The notes beneath the pieces are model-generated. The model did not search any database. It had not been told where the DNA came from and saw only the letters and a list, made by a program, of their open reading frames with translations. This document shows positions 32,348-43,735 of a DNA stretch of 64,000 nucleotides, piece after piece. The DNA is from Trifolium pratense. Lineage: Eukaryota; Streptophyta; Magnoliopsida; Fabales; Fabaceae. The stretch is taken from assembly GCF_020283565.1 (NCBI RefSeq), contig NC_060062.1, forward strand, positions 31,675,164-31,739,163, given 5' to 3'. Position 1 is the first letter of the stretch, and every line of letters starts with the position of its first letter. The translations under genes and the position numbers were made by a program.

Positions 32348-32484
32348 TTTTTTTTGGTTAAATAATCTAATGACTAGAAAATCCACCTCAAAAGGTGAAT
32401 AAGTGGAGTATCCCAGGTTCGAACCCGGACTCTTGTACATATAATGCGATATCCCTACCAACTGAGCTAAGCTTACAGAGACAG
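32348..32484 (-). mobile_element. tRNA-derived SINE (family A), best copy
   Basis: On the - strand: TAGCTCAGTTGGTAGGGATA (A-box) and GGTTCGAACCTGG (B-box) at tRNA-like spacing, TTATTCACCTTTTGAGG, then an A tail. Flanks GAATATCATACTT and GAATATCGTACTT are target duplications. This is a SINE, not a tRNA gene: no anticodon stem or tRNA 3' half. Confidence 0.8.
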
Positions 32485-32649
32485 GAATATCGTACTTCTG
32501 ACCGTTCTTGATGACAAGAAAAAGATAAATGGATGAAACATTAGAGTGGAGAAAAACATGGAACATAGTAGAAACTAGAAACATTAGCAACATTATCGCC
32601 ACGCTATATACTATAAGTAAAAAATAGTAGTATAATAAACCAAGATGAC

Positions 32650-33638
32650 TTATGTATCAATAAATTTAGCTCAACTAATAAATATCATATTGTGTATATA
32701 AGAGTTGAGTTCAAATTTCAAATACTTAATTATTTATCTTAAATATAAATTCTTTAGCTATTAAATTGTTTGACAAAAAAAATAAGCAGACAAATTTTCT
32801 TTCTTTCTTTTAATTTTACACTAATTTTTCTTATCTTATTTATATTTTTTTTTTTTTTTGAGCAAATTATTATTATTATTGAATATTGATATTAATTAAT
32901 CACAAAAACTCAGCTATTCACGTGGATTCCCTCTTCTCTCTCCAATGCCAATAATAGACAATTATTTTTGCATCCCTTTCTAAGACCCAGCTCATCCATA
33001 TAATATTATACTAGTTCGAATGGACCATACACCTACTTGGTTTCACTTCTATTAGATCATAATAATACATAGATCAATGTACATCTGTTTTAGTGAATAA
33101 AATCATAAGTACATTGATCGATGATATTTTTCTTTTCCTTAAATTAAAATGGTTCAACTTTAGAACAACATACGTACGAATACAGGATATGGATTGTACT
33201 TCTTTTAAGGTAAAAATATCTCTTGGAGGCCGTTGATTTTATATAGTTCTCTTTTTCAAAGTTAATTTTCCTTGGCATTTTTTTATGCATCCACTTGTAG
33301 AAGAAAAATGGGTTTTCTTGTTAATAAGTAAAACACATAATAAAATAGATGTGTTGGATGTAATTTGATCAAGTAATCTATTGAGTATATGGCTCATATA
33401 GTTTCAAGTTGACATGGGCGAGTGACCGGCAGAGCAAACTTAGTCACTCTAAACATTAATAGAAATTCCGTACTTGTAGTTTCAAATGATTTTGGATTTG
33501 TCTAAAATTTTACACAAATAATCTATATGATATAAACTTTCAATCCAATGATGGATTTTATAAAATTTATATTGGTTAAAACATTATTGAGAGGTGTAAC
33601 ATTTGGTATAAAACTAGTTTGTGTCATTTGATCCTGAT

Positions 33639-33641
<3 letters not shown>
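32650..33641. other. Intergenic, with SINE and MITE relics
   Basis: A degenerate family A SINE (+) lies at 32655-32785 (TTTAGCTCAACTAATAAATA, then an A run). About 33490-33600 is a half-copy of the foldback MITE at 16463-16800. No gene. Confidence 0.45.

Positions 33642-33729
<88 letters not shown>
33642..33729. repeat. (AT)n microsatellite, ~88 bp
   Basis: Uninterrupted AT dinucleotide run. Confidence 0.97.
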
Positions 33730-33731
<2 letters not shown>

Positions 33732-34740
33732 AAAACTAGCGGGATATAAACCTAACCCAGTGAGTCTACACAAAAACGCGTAGGACTATAAAACATATCC
33801 TAAAAGACAAAATAGAAGTTACTAAAAATTTGAGGCGAACAAATCGACCGTCAACGCGAAAACGGTCCACATATATTTAGATAAAATATAAGTTCCTAAA
33901 AGTAGCAAGCAATGAAGTCTTTTTCAAGTTAAACAATCTAAAAACAAGGAATTAATGATACAGATATTGAGATAGACCCATCATAATATAGGCAATATGA
34001 GACGTCTCTATCAACCTCTGACAAATTAACCGTTGTTGAGAATGCAAAGCAACTCAGAATCAATCGAAATCCAAATCGAGGGATTGTCATTCAACAAGGA
34101 TGAGCACCACGAACACAAGAATCACCGAAAAACCAGCGAACCCATTAGCACGACGAATGACTACTACCGTCAACACGGAGTATCCACTCACCTAGCCCTT
34201 TTCAAACAATGTTAGGCCGAATCAGTGCTTCATGAATCTAGCTTGTGGGAAGCTTTCGACAAAATAGCGTAGAGAAACCCTTCGGCAGCGGCAGAACTGC
34301 AAAAGCATCAAACAGAAAAAAGCATATCACGTCGGAGCTAAGCCTACAAAGAGTAGGAACAATTTTGAAATCAAAGAAGGTTCCGTGGCCAAACCTCGAC
34401 AAGAAGCACCCACCATGAACAACAACAAGAACAAATGGAGCCAACCCTAAAAAGGTTTAGAAGAAGCAGACGGCGGTCGCAGAGATCGACGAAGCAGCTA
34501 ATACGGTGTTGCATCCTGTACAGGAGTGAAAAAGGTGATCCGGAGGTCGAGGCACCCTCATCGCACCACCTTTCGTAGATTCTACAAGATAAACAATTTT
34601 GTAACAAGGATGTGGTGCAGTGAAAGGTGCATAGAGAAGGCAAAAGTATGAAGAATCTAGGCGGCGCAGTGGTTAAGGTGGTGGCAGCGATTAGGTTTTC
34701 AAAGCGAGAGTAATAGATTGCGCTAGGGTTTTCCTCCTAA
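33730..34740. other. GC-richer block of unknown origin
   Basis: About 1 kb that is visibly less AT-rich than its surroundings (CGACAAGAAGCACCC, AGACGGCGGTCGCAGAG) but without a long frame on either strand. On the - strand it would read as a leader starting AAAACCCTAGCGCAATC. It may be a retroelement 5' end; not assigned. Confidence 0.35.
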
Positions 34741-34750
34741 TAATAATAGA

Positions 34751-34930
34751 GTTTAATTGTTGTGCACTGTCGGTGTACAGATTCTTTACACATACATACA
34801 ATGATGCGTTGCCACATCATTTAATGAATGTGACACATCATGTGTTTTTAAATATCATACATGATGTGTCAGTATATTATTGGATGCATGTGTAAAATAA
34901 CTTTACACTGACGGTGCATATAAATTAAAT
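34751..34930. mobile_element. MITE of the TGCACTGACGGTGTAAAA family
   Basis: Inverted ends TTGTGCACTGTCGGTGTA and TACACTGACGGTGCATA (complementary), with ACACATCATG-type inner arms. Confidence 0.7.
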
Positions 34931-34934
34931 TCAT

Positions 34935-34964
34935 AATAATAATAATAATAATAATAATAATTTA
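34935..34964. repeat. (AAT)n microsatellite
   Basis: About ten AAT units. Confidence 0.9.
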
Positions 34965-34975
34965 ATTTATATAAT

Positions 34976-35098
34976 TCCTCCGTCCCAAAATATAAGTAAA
35001 AATGAGTCAAAGAAACTTGATATATTTGGTTAATGATTTGGACCAAATACATTCACTTTTTTTGACAAACTTTTGCTTATATTTTAGGACGGAGGGAA
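34976..35098. mobile_element. Stowaway-like MITE
   Basis: Inverted ends CCTCCGTCCCAAAATATAAG and CTTATATTTTAGGACGGAGG, about 122 bases: the well-known plant mariner-like MITE end. Confidence 0.78.
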
Positions 35099-37402
35099 TA
35101 CACTGTGAGTGTAAAGTTATTTTACACATGTGTAACGACCTAAAATCAATTATTAGCATTTAATTGGTTAATTTGCATCATATGCGTTTAATGTGATTAA
35201 TTGCATTTTTAAGTAACTAATTAAGTGTAATTGTATTTATTAATTGGGTAAAATAATTAATTCGTGGAATAATAATTGTTGGGCTTTATGAGTTGGGCCT
35301 AGAGTTAGTAAGTGTGTGTTACCAATTAGTATTGTAAGGGAGTGTGAATAGAGAAAGAGTAGAGAGATAGGGTTTTAGTAAGAATAGAGAGAGAAAATCA
35401 TAAGTTTGAAAGAATAGAAAGAGGTAGAAAGAGAAAGTGAAGTTCTTAGAGGAAGAGTGAACAAAAGAGAAGAAAAGCCAAGAGAGATTGAAAGATTGAA
35501 GAGGAAGGACTAGAGAATTTAGAGAATCAAGGTATGAGAGTAGTGATTGTTTGTCTAGAGTGATTCAATGGAAGAGGAGAAATCTTACTTTCTCCATCTC
35601 TTTCTTCCTACACTCTAATTTCAGGTTTTTGGGAATTTATTGATGAAAAATTATATCTTTTGGTTCCATTTCTAAACGTGGTTCGACCCTGAAACCTTCG
35701 GGTTTACCTCGTTACTACCTTGTTGGCTTTCGCTAAGCGAGGGTATCAGGACAAGATTTTATTATTTTCATTTCTAAATGGAATTGTATGATTATAACAT
35801 GATTTTATTATGATCCTATAATTGTATAATGATGATAAGAATGAATGTGCAGAAATTAAATTCCCCTTTCAGGGAAAGTCTAGAAGAGAGAAAATTTGAC
35901 TGATATATTTCTTAAACTCAATATCACCAATACAACCATATAAATAGTACTGATGAGTCTAATAAATTCCTATAATTGAGGATCCAGAGGACACCTGTCC
36001 ATTACCAACCGAAAGAAAATAACAACTAATATTCCTTAAAAAATTATTAGATAATGATTGGAAAAAGATATTGCCTCATGATTGATTTTTCTCCTGTAGT
36101 GCAGTCTCCTTAGTCATCATAGCGTTTGGGCTTCTTAATAATTCTTTTGGGTTTGTTGCTTGGCCCAATATCACTAGCTGGACCTTTTCCTTTTGGCGCT
36201 AAATCTTGCTGTGTAACAAATGATCTGTGGAATTAAATCATGAGGATATATCTTAATGTTTGTAAGAGTGATCATTAATTGTTGTGATAATTATGATTGA
36301 TGAAAGCACATGAATTATTTTAATCATGTTAATGATGTAGTACATATATATATTTGTTTATATGGTGATGTAAGTATCATATGGTTGATATATGGACATG
36401 TTCATGCATATGTTATGCCTCGTGAAGGTAGGAAATCTAATGTTTGTGGCCAAGTGCATAGCCGTGAGCTATGGAGTGCACAAGTGGGATATAAGTTTAT
36501 TCACAAGAGGAATGGCACCGCATGCATATAGATATGCATTAGGAGATATTGCATCTCATTAGTGTGCATTAATGACTATGTGTATATGTTATCTAATTGT
36601 TCTCTTATGTGATTAAGTGAGTATGTCTAGTAGGAATGGTGTAAGAGATTGTATGCTTATGTGATACTTCTTTATTAATTCAAGTGTTTAGTACTATTCG
36701 AGATTACTTGCACTATTATTGATACCAATTATTAACTCTCTATTTTGTGTATGTGCTGAACTTTTGGGGATCTAGATTCCTAGGTCAAGGACTCTAGCTC
36801 TAAGGAGTAGTCGCTTCTTTGCTTTTGGCTAGCTTGGTGAGAAGATTAGCGTTTAGCTACTCTTAGTTATCCTAGTTTAGTTTGTTGGGTTGTAATAAGT
36901 AGAATGCTCTGATATTGTAACATCTAGTCGGGTTTCGTGTTAGTATGTTATTGGATCCTTTTATTTATGTATAAGCTTGCAATTTTTGTTGCATGAGGAT
37001 TTTATCCATATGTTTGGATCATGAATTATTAATATTTATGGCTTTTGAGATGTTAACTTGATGCATGATTATTTAGTATTGAGATACTATTTGAATTATT
37101 CTGCTGTTTATTAAACGAAATATCTCTGATGCATTGTTTTTAATAGGATGTAAACCTTAGAATGCTTGCATTTTTTTTTTCATTGAAGCTTTCGTGTTTA
37201 TTTAATTAAGTTGATAAGTATCCGCAAGGGGTTTTTGCATTAAAACTTTTAGGGTGTTACAACATTCATCCAATAATATATTGACACATCATATAATCGG
37301 TTTTAAAACACATGACGTGTCACATTCATTAAATGATGTGACAACACATTATTGGATGTATGTGTAAAATAATTTTACACTAACCGTGCACAATAATTAA
37401 AC
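35099..37402. mobile_element. TGCACTGACGGTGTAAAA-family MITE split by a solo LTR
   Basis: The MITE halves are 35099-35130 and 37262-37402; joined they match 34751-34930. The solo LTR in between has flanks ACATG and ACATT. Confidence 0.68.
35131..37261 (+). mobile_element. Solo LTR-like element, TGTAACGACC...GGGTGTTACA
   Basis: 2131 bases starting TGTAACGACC and ending GGGTGTTACA, the end type common in Tekay/Del chromovirus LTRs. Five-base flanks ACATG / ACATT give a target duplication with one change, so it is older. No coding sequence. About 370 bases at 35848-36215 look like a further insertion relative to the sister copy at 42882-47847. Confidence 0.68.
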
Positions 37403-38126
37403 TCTATTAATAAACTATATGGCTAGATTCGGTCCTTTTAAATGTTATGAATTAAATTCTCTGACTATTTGCATTAACCTAGAATTTTTTTAAATTGAGT
37501 GTGAGAATGTAAATGCTCATTAAAATTATATAAAAGAATCAAATCTTTATCAATAAAAAAAGACTCAAATCAATTTATTAATTTTTTAAAAATATAATTG
37601 TTAATTACAGTATATAAAATATACAATAACTATACTAGTAATCTATCTGACTTTTCCATTTTTAAATTCATTTTCCATTTTATATATGTTATAAATTAAA
37701 TTCATTTTTTATATTTTTATCATTTAACTTAAAATATTCTTTGACGGTTTGAATTGACCTAGAACTTTTTAATCATTTGCCTACTTTGCCAAAAATATAT
37801 TCATTTATTTAATTAATATGTGAAATCATATTCAATCTTTATAAATGATAGTATTCTATATATTTGATTTTTTCACACACGCAACTATATATTAACTTAA
37901 TCAGCGTTACACTGTAACAAAAAAAAAAAAAAAAACCCAACCCAATATTTCAATAACCCTAAATTTATACTCAATATAAAAGCAGCTGCTACTATCAAAC
38001 ATCATCATCACTGCCGTCGTATCTTTCTTTCTTTCTTTCCCTGCTTCTCCAAACATGTTTGCTCCTCTGATTTCATAAGATTGTAAAAAAAATGAGGTGA
38101 AGCTCTCTGCCACTGCTCACCATTTC
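37403..38126. other. Intergenic, AT-rich
   Basis: No gene. An A run at 37919-37935. Confidence 0.4.
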
Positions 38127-38870
38127 TAATTTGTTATTTCGATTTCTGCTTTCAATTTTTTCATTTATTTAATTTCTGCAAAATTTAATTTTCAGTTACT
38201 TCTTATAATTTTATTTTCATTTTAATGTAGAATTCTTGCAGGATGGAACCAAGCAGCACATGCTTGGACAAATCTACCCTCAAATGAATCGAGTTCTAAG
38301 ATGTAGTGCTCAGTTCTGCTACTTCTTTTCATTTTAATAGAACTCAGGTATGTATCTACAAAAAAATTAGTGCTATATAACATTATTTTATACATGATGG
38401 TGGAATCCTATTAAATTAGTTGATATTATTGTGGGGCTGGAGAGTCATTATTATTCATGTACCCAACTATATTATACTTTTATAGTTTGCATTAATGTTT
38501 CAAATGATTGGACTGGACCGATTGGTTCAATCAAGTGAACATAACGAACCATATTTTAGTTGAACCAGGTAAAATTGTGCGGTGGATTCAATTGATTTAC
38601 TTACAAAAATTAATGAAATTTTTTGTCATCTGATTTACTTACAAGTATATAATTGAAACAATTAAATGATAATTGGGTGGATAAAGATTTCAAAAATGAA
38701 AAAATACAATAAAAAAAAATCAAGTTTCGGATAAAACTAGACTCAACCCAAAAAATCCACTAACGGTGGGTGCACATGATATTGTCGTGGCAATGTTGTT
38801 GCTAGGAGTACATAAATTCAAGAAATAAAGCAGAATTTTTATGCAATATTGCTTGTCAATGTTGCCCACT
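38127..38870 (+). repeat. Direct-repeat copy 1 with a damaged START-like exon
   Basis: Matches 48066-48750 in two blocks (38127-38430 and 38640-38870), with an insertion between. The exon at about 38243-38346 keeps GATGGAACCAAGCAGCACAT and AGAACTCAG|GTATGTA but has lost about 90 inner bases, so it is dead. Confidence 0.75.
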
Positions 38871-38978
38871 ATCAACTCCACTACATCCCATCATTTTGCG
38901 ACACATATAGGCAACATACACATCAGTTAAGATACACTCACTTTTACCAAAGAAAACAAACCTAAACTCTGGACATCT

Positions 38979-39583
38979 AGGGATGGCAGAAAAACCCAAA
39001 CCCGTGAGACCCACCCGAACCCAAATCCAAGTCAACGGGCGAAACCCGAATTGACTGGGTTTGGGTTTGGGTGACACCCGAAAATATGGGTGTGAGTTTG
39101 GTATCACTCAAACCCACACCCGAAACCCATACACCCACCCGAAACATGTTAAAATTACCTAAATACCCCCACATATATATAAGTGTAAAAGTAAAATTAG
39201 ATTTTTCACAAACCACAAACCAAAATTGTGTTTGAATTTTGCTTGAAAGTTGGAAGAACTTAATTTTGGTTTAGTTGTAATTTAATTTTTTGAAAGACTA
39301 TTTTGTAATTTTAAACTTATGTTTTTGCTAAGTGATTGACAATATGTTTAAATTTCATTGTTTTTGCTTAAATTTACCTTGTTTTGCTTAAATTTGCAAA
39401 GTAGTACAAAATGCGTTGTGGGTTTGGGTTTGAGTGTAAAAAACCCGAACCCAATGGGTGTGGGCGTGGGTGTGGTTTTGCCACCCGAACAGATTTGGGT
39501 TTGGGTTTGGGTTTGGGTGTTGATTTCGGGTGTGGGTTTGGTATCACTCAAACCCGCACCCGTGGGCGCCGTTGCCATCCCTA
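38979..39583. mobile_element. AGGGATGGCA-type transposon with G-rich ends
   Basis: Inverted ends AGGGATGGCA and TGCCATCCCTA, 9-base duplications TGGACATCT at 38970-38978 and 39584-39592. The ends are packed with GGGTTT and CCCGAACCC words. Same type as 56925-57553. No transposase. A 9-base duplication would fit a MULE-like element. Confidence 0.72.
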
Positions 39584-39831
39584 TGGACATCTCCAACTAT
39601 GTATCACCCTCATTAACTTTTGCAAGAATAGTACTGATGTAAAAAATCTCAATTAATTACCACCAAAATTCGTTTCTCCAAAAATAAAATCTTAATTATA
39701 TTAATTAAATACTACCAAATTGATTTGTATTTTTCAAATTTGTTGATTAAATATCACTAGAGGTGTTCAAAAAAGTTGGTTAGCAAAACCACATATGTAA
39801 TAACCAAACCTTACCCAAATTTAAAAGTCCA

Positions 39832-40012
39832 ATCCATTTTTTTGTTTGTTTTCACCATCAATATCTGGCCCATTAGACCGCCTAATTTGGTTCGGCGGTC
39901 AGTTTTGACATCAAGTGGTTCCAGCACCCTCTCGATCACACTTGTGGGGAATCGAACCGTGATCCTCTTTACCAAGTTCAACGTTAATCATTGGACCAAC
40001 TAACAATTGGTA
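39832..40012 (-). mobile_element. tRNA-derived SINE (family B)
   Basis: On the - strand TTAGTTGGTCCAATGAT, then GGTTCGATTCCCCAC (B-box), TGGGCCAGATATTGATGG and an A run. Longer copy of the element at 17637-17770. Confidence 0.68.
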
Positions 40013-40540
40013 ATTAACCCAACCCATTTTAAAAATCAACTAAACCAGCCCATTTTAAACAAAACGGTAAACCCACCTTTTGCCAAATCCATTTCAGTAA
40101 TCGATTTATCACGCCTGTCATCTTAAGGTGCAACCCTATAATGATAAATCACACCCTTCTTGCAAATTTCACATCATTAAACGCCACCCTAATCTCAAAT
40201 CAGTTTCAAATTACAAGCCAAATCAATTAGATTTTTTCTCGATCTCTCTATGTAGCTTCCAGATCCCCTCAATAATCGATTTATCGCAACTCTCTCATCA
40301 TAAAACACAACATTCTCGGAAATTACACATATTGTTGTATGCCCTAGTTATAAATTGAATCACAAATAAAAAATTATTGTTTGTGAGGAAAAAACTGGAA
40401 TGAATTTTCGCAATTTCATTGTATAGCAATCTCATCCCTGTAAGTTTGAAACTAAACAAATCTATCTCTCTCTCTCTATCTACCCATTTTGTTCTCCGAA
40501 GAGATCTTCTCTAACAGATTGGTTGTATAAATTGCATTGT

Positions 40541-41645
40541 TTTCTAAAAATCAAACTGAATCATATATTAAATATCCAGTTAGATTTGGTTTATAAACCA
40601 TGCACACCCCTAATTAAAGTGATTACATAGTACTACCCGGTTGATTTTGTCTCATATTTTTCAAACACAACGATGGTCATTTATTTTCTTTTATCTACTA
40701 ATAATTACTTTTTCATCTTCTATCTACCATAATCACTTTTCTCCCCTTCCGATTTGTAGCAACATTTTCATCTTCCTCTCCTCCCCCTCACAGTCACTGA
40801 TAGCTACATTTCCATTGAAAAACCACTCATTTTCAGTAAAACTTCATTTTCAGCAATAGTTTTCATTTTTTTTAAACTTTATCATGAAGATTAAACTAAA
40901 AACAAAACCTGCGCCACCACTAGGTTTCACTTCCACAAACTCTAACAACAACTTTGAACAAAAAACCATTCCTGAACTCGTGAACATTTTGTGTGGAACA
41001 TGTCAGTTTGCTACATATGATGCCATTGAAGGTGTTTTGGTGAATAGAGATATGAGACTAACAACAGAGATTCAACAACAGTTGCAACAGAAGATTGAAT
41101 TGGAGAAACTACAACTTCAAGAGGAGCTTCAAATGGAAGAGCGTTTAAGGATACAAGCTGAGGAAGAGGTTAAGAAAAGAGATAAACTTTGTGAGAAAGG
41201 AAAGAGAGTGGAAGAGAGTTATGAAAAATTGTTGAAGGAAGTGAAGACTGGTATAGGTTATAGAAATAATCGTATTATTAAATTCCTTAAGAAGAAGAAT
41301 GGTGATTTGGAGTGTGGAGTGAAGAATTTGAAGGAGAAATGTAATGATGATAGCAATAAATTTGATGTGATGGGAACAAAGGACGTGGAATTGGAGTCAA
41401 AAATTTTGGAGTTGAGGAAGATGAATGAAAAGTTGGTGGAAGATAGTAATAAACTTGGTGTGATGATAATAAAGTACGCGGGATTAGAGGAAGATGAAGG
41501 GAAAATGAAAGAGAGATGCCAATGAACTTGGTGTTTTAAGAAAAATAGGTGGTGAATTACAGGAAATTTTTTTTGGAGTTGAATGAAAATTTGGTGGAAG
41601 ATAACAATGCTCTTGATGAGCTTCGAGGTAAGGTTCATCACCCTC
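40541..41645 (+). repeat. Left arm of a large inverted duplication
   Basis: Pairs with 41651-42511, 42844-42881 and 47848-48068 on the other strand. The centre is at about 41645-41650, where CGAGGTAAGGTTCAT faces ATGAACCTTACCTCG. Confidence 0.85.
40884..41525 (+). CDS. Coiled-coil protein, unknown function
   Basis: An intronless frame of 213 aa. The N-terminal part (about 1-70) has PPLGFTSTNSNNNFEQ and TIPELVNILCGTCQFATYDA, with two Cys; from about 65 on it is a long Glu/Lys-rich coiled coil (LEKLQLQEELQMEERLRIQA; LEIKL-type heptads; KILELRKMNEKLVEDSNKL). I recognise no family. The inverted copy on the - strand (42434-41700) shows the original continued further (LRGKVHVFEG, HCYLPPNFHSTP), so this copy is probably shortened at its C-terminus by frameshift near the palindrome centre. 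A 5' leader rich in CTCCTCCCCCTC precedes it. Could be a real lineage-specific gene or a relic. Confidence 0.5.
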   Translation: MKIKLKTKPAPPLGFTSTNSNNNFEQKTIPELVNILCGTCQFATYDAIEGVLVNRDMRLTTEIQQQLQQKIELEKLQLQEELQMEERLRIQAEEEVKKRDKLCEKGKRVEESYEKLLKEVKTGIGYRNNRIIKFLKKKNGDLECGVKNLKEKCNDDSNKFDVMGTKDVELESKILELRKMNEKLVEDSNKLGVMIIKYAGLEEDEGKMKERCQ

Positions 41646-41650
41646 GAATA

Positions 41651-42434
41651 CATGAACCTTACCTCGAAGCTCATCAAAAGCATTGTTATCTTCCACCAAC
41701 TTTTCATTCAACTTTTTCAACTCCATTTTTTTTTTCTTTCTGTAATTCACCTACCAATTTTCTTAAACTACCAAGTTCATTGGCATCTCTCTCCCATTTT
41801 CCCTTCATCTTCCTTAACTCCAAAACTTCAAATTCTAATCTCGCGTACTTTAGTATCATCACCATGTTTATTATTATCTTCCACCAACTTTTCATTCATC
41901 TTCCTCAACTCCGAAACTTTTGACTCCAATTCCTCGTTCTTTGTTCTCATCACATCAAATTTATTGCTATATCATCACATTTCTCCTTCAAATTTTTCAC
42001 TTCACACTCCAAACCATCATTCTTCTTCTTAAGCTCTTTAATAATACGATTATCTCTATAAGTTATACCAGCCTTCACTTCCTTCAACAATTTTTCATAA
42101 CTCTCTTCCACTCTCTTTCCTTTCTCACAAAGTTTATCTCTTTTCTTAACCTCTTCCTCAGCTTGTATCCTTAAACGCTCTTCCATTTGAAGCTTCTCTT
42201 GAAGTTGTAGTTTCTCCAATTCAACATATGTTGCATCTGTTGTTGAATCTATGTTCTTAGTCTAATATCTCTATTCACCAAAACACCTTCAATGGCATCA
42301 TATGTATCAAACTGACATGTTCCACGCAAAATGTTCACAAGTTCAGGAATGATTTTTTGTTCAAAGTTGTTTTTAAAGTTTGTGGAAGTGAAACCAAGTG
42401 GTGGCAAATGTTTGGTTTTTAGTTTAATCTTCAT
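41651..42434 (-). pseudogene. Inverted copy of the coiled-coil gene, frameshifted
   Basis: Starts at 42434 with [19 protein letters not shown], stays open to about 42249, shifts, and continues at 42219-41950 (MEKLQLQEKLQMEERLRI...) and again at 41895-41704. It is about 90 percent like the + strand copy by eye. Breaks lie near 42240 and 41945. Confidence 0.72.
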
Positions 42435-42511
42435 GATAAAGTTAAAAAAATGGAAACTTTATGTGAAAATGAAGTTTTACTGAAAATAAGTGGTTTTTCA
42501 ATGGAAATGTA

Positions 42512-42843
42512 GGACAAATCTTTTTTGTGGATAACCTCAGACCAATCAAGCGAATATGCATTGTCGAACACTACTTGAAAACGGCTATTCTGCTCCGAAA
42601 TGAAACGGTCCAAATATTCCTGGAAATTCTTGCTCCCATTGGACCATTTGTATTTATATATTGGATCCTTATTCATGGATCTCTCGGTTAGACAATTCTT
42701 CTGACTCTTTTTCAAATTTGAGAAATGTTGGTTGATCGTGTATTTCCTTCTAGGTCTATGATTCACAATATCATTTTGTATTTGATATCATTTTGTATTT
42801 GATACATTTGAATTCCATATTTCAAGTTGCGATTGAATTGATT
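42512..42843 (-). other. Insert in the right arm of the palindrome
   Basis: About 330 bases absent from the left arm. On the - strand it is open (42766-42431) with [18 protein letters not shown] and [17 protein letters not shown], which look protein-like but are not recognised. Confidence 0.4.
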
Positions 42844-43735
42844 CCAGTGACTGTGAGAGGGAGAAGAGGAAGATGAAAATTGTAACACCCTAATCCATTC
42901 TACCCTTACTTATTAACTTAAAAACTACCCTTAATTATCAACATAAAAGTTCATGTCATAAGTTTCTCAACATAATAGAATGAACCATGTATCAAAATTT
43001 GGCACAAGGCCTTATACAACCAACTGCGAATAGAAGTGAATAAATAACATCCAAAGATCCCGATGTTACAAATATCAGAGCTCCTCTTCTGTTGTTCAAA
43101 TCTAGACCAAAATAAGGACAACAAAAGATGGAGGGCTCTACGCCAACTCCCTACCACAACAAGAAGCGAGAATAGCAACTCCTACTCTTCCGTGACACTA
43201 AGATCCACCTGAGGATCTGAACCCCCAAAGGTCCAGCACGTACACAAAACAGAGAGTTAGAAAATGTAACCAATAAAATTCCATTTGCAAGAACGTACTT
43301 AGCACTTAAGATATCACTATCAATAATCTAACTTTTAACCATACATCATCGTCTTAAATCAATTATAAGATCACATAGTATTAGTACATTGAAGCAACAT
43401 TTAGAAACAATGTACATCTCAACACTTCAATCAAGTCTTAAAACAAGTAGTCAATACATCATGCAATTTCCGATAATATCACATAACATTTATCATATAA
43501 TATGCACATATTCCTAATACATCTAATGCCATGTTCATGCTATGTCACCCTAGACATAATTAAATGCATGCGGTACCATTCGTTGGCTCTATATTATGGA
43601 TAATATAATTCAATCTTCATCTCTAGACTCATTCATGAATAGTACACAAATATTCAACATATGATATTTCATCATTTATACTCTTCGACTCTAAGTAATA
43701 TATCAAACATAAGATACATTACCATCAATCACATA

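Noticed and set aside
32390..32484. tRNA gene
   Set aside because: Good A- and B-box sequences but no cloverleaf 3' half, and an A tail with target duplications: a SINE.
33523..33732. 69-aa frame of repeated Tyr-Ile on the - strand
   Set aside because: Translation of the AT microsatellite.
39480..39520. Interstitial telomere
   Set aside because: Units are GGGTTT and mixed with CCCGAACCC inside a transposon with target duplications; plant telomere repeat is TTTAGGG.
39411..39656. Gly-rich protein frames over the GGGTTT repeats
   Set aside because: They are translations of the transposon's G-rich ends in several frames and on both strands.
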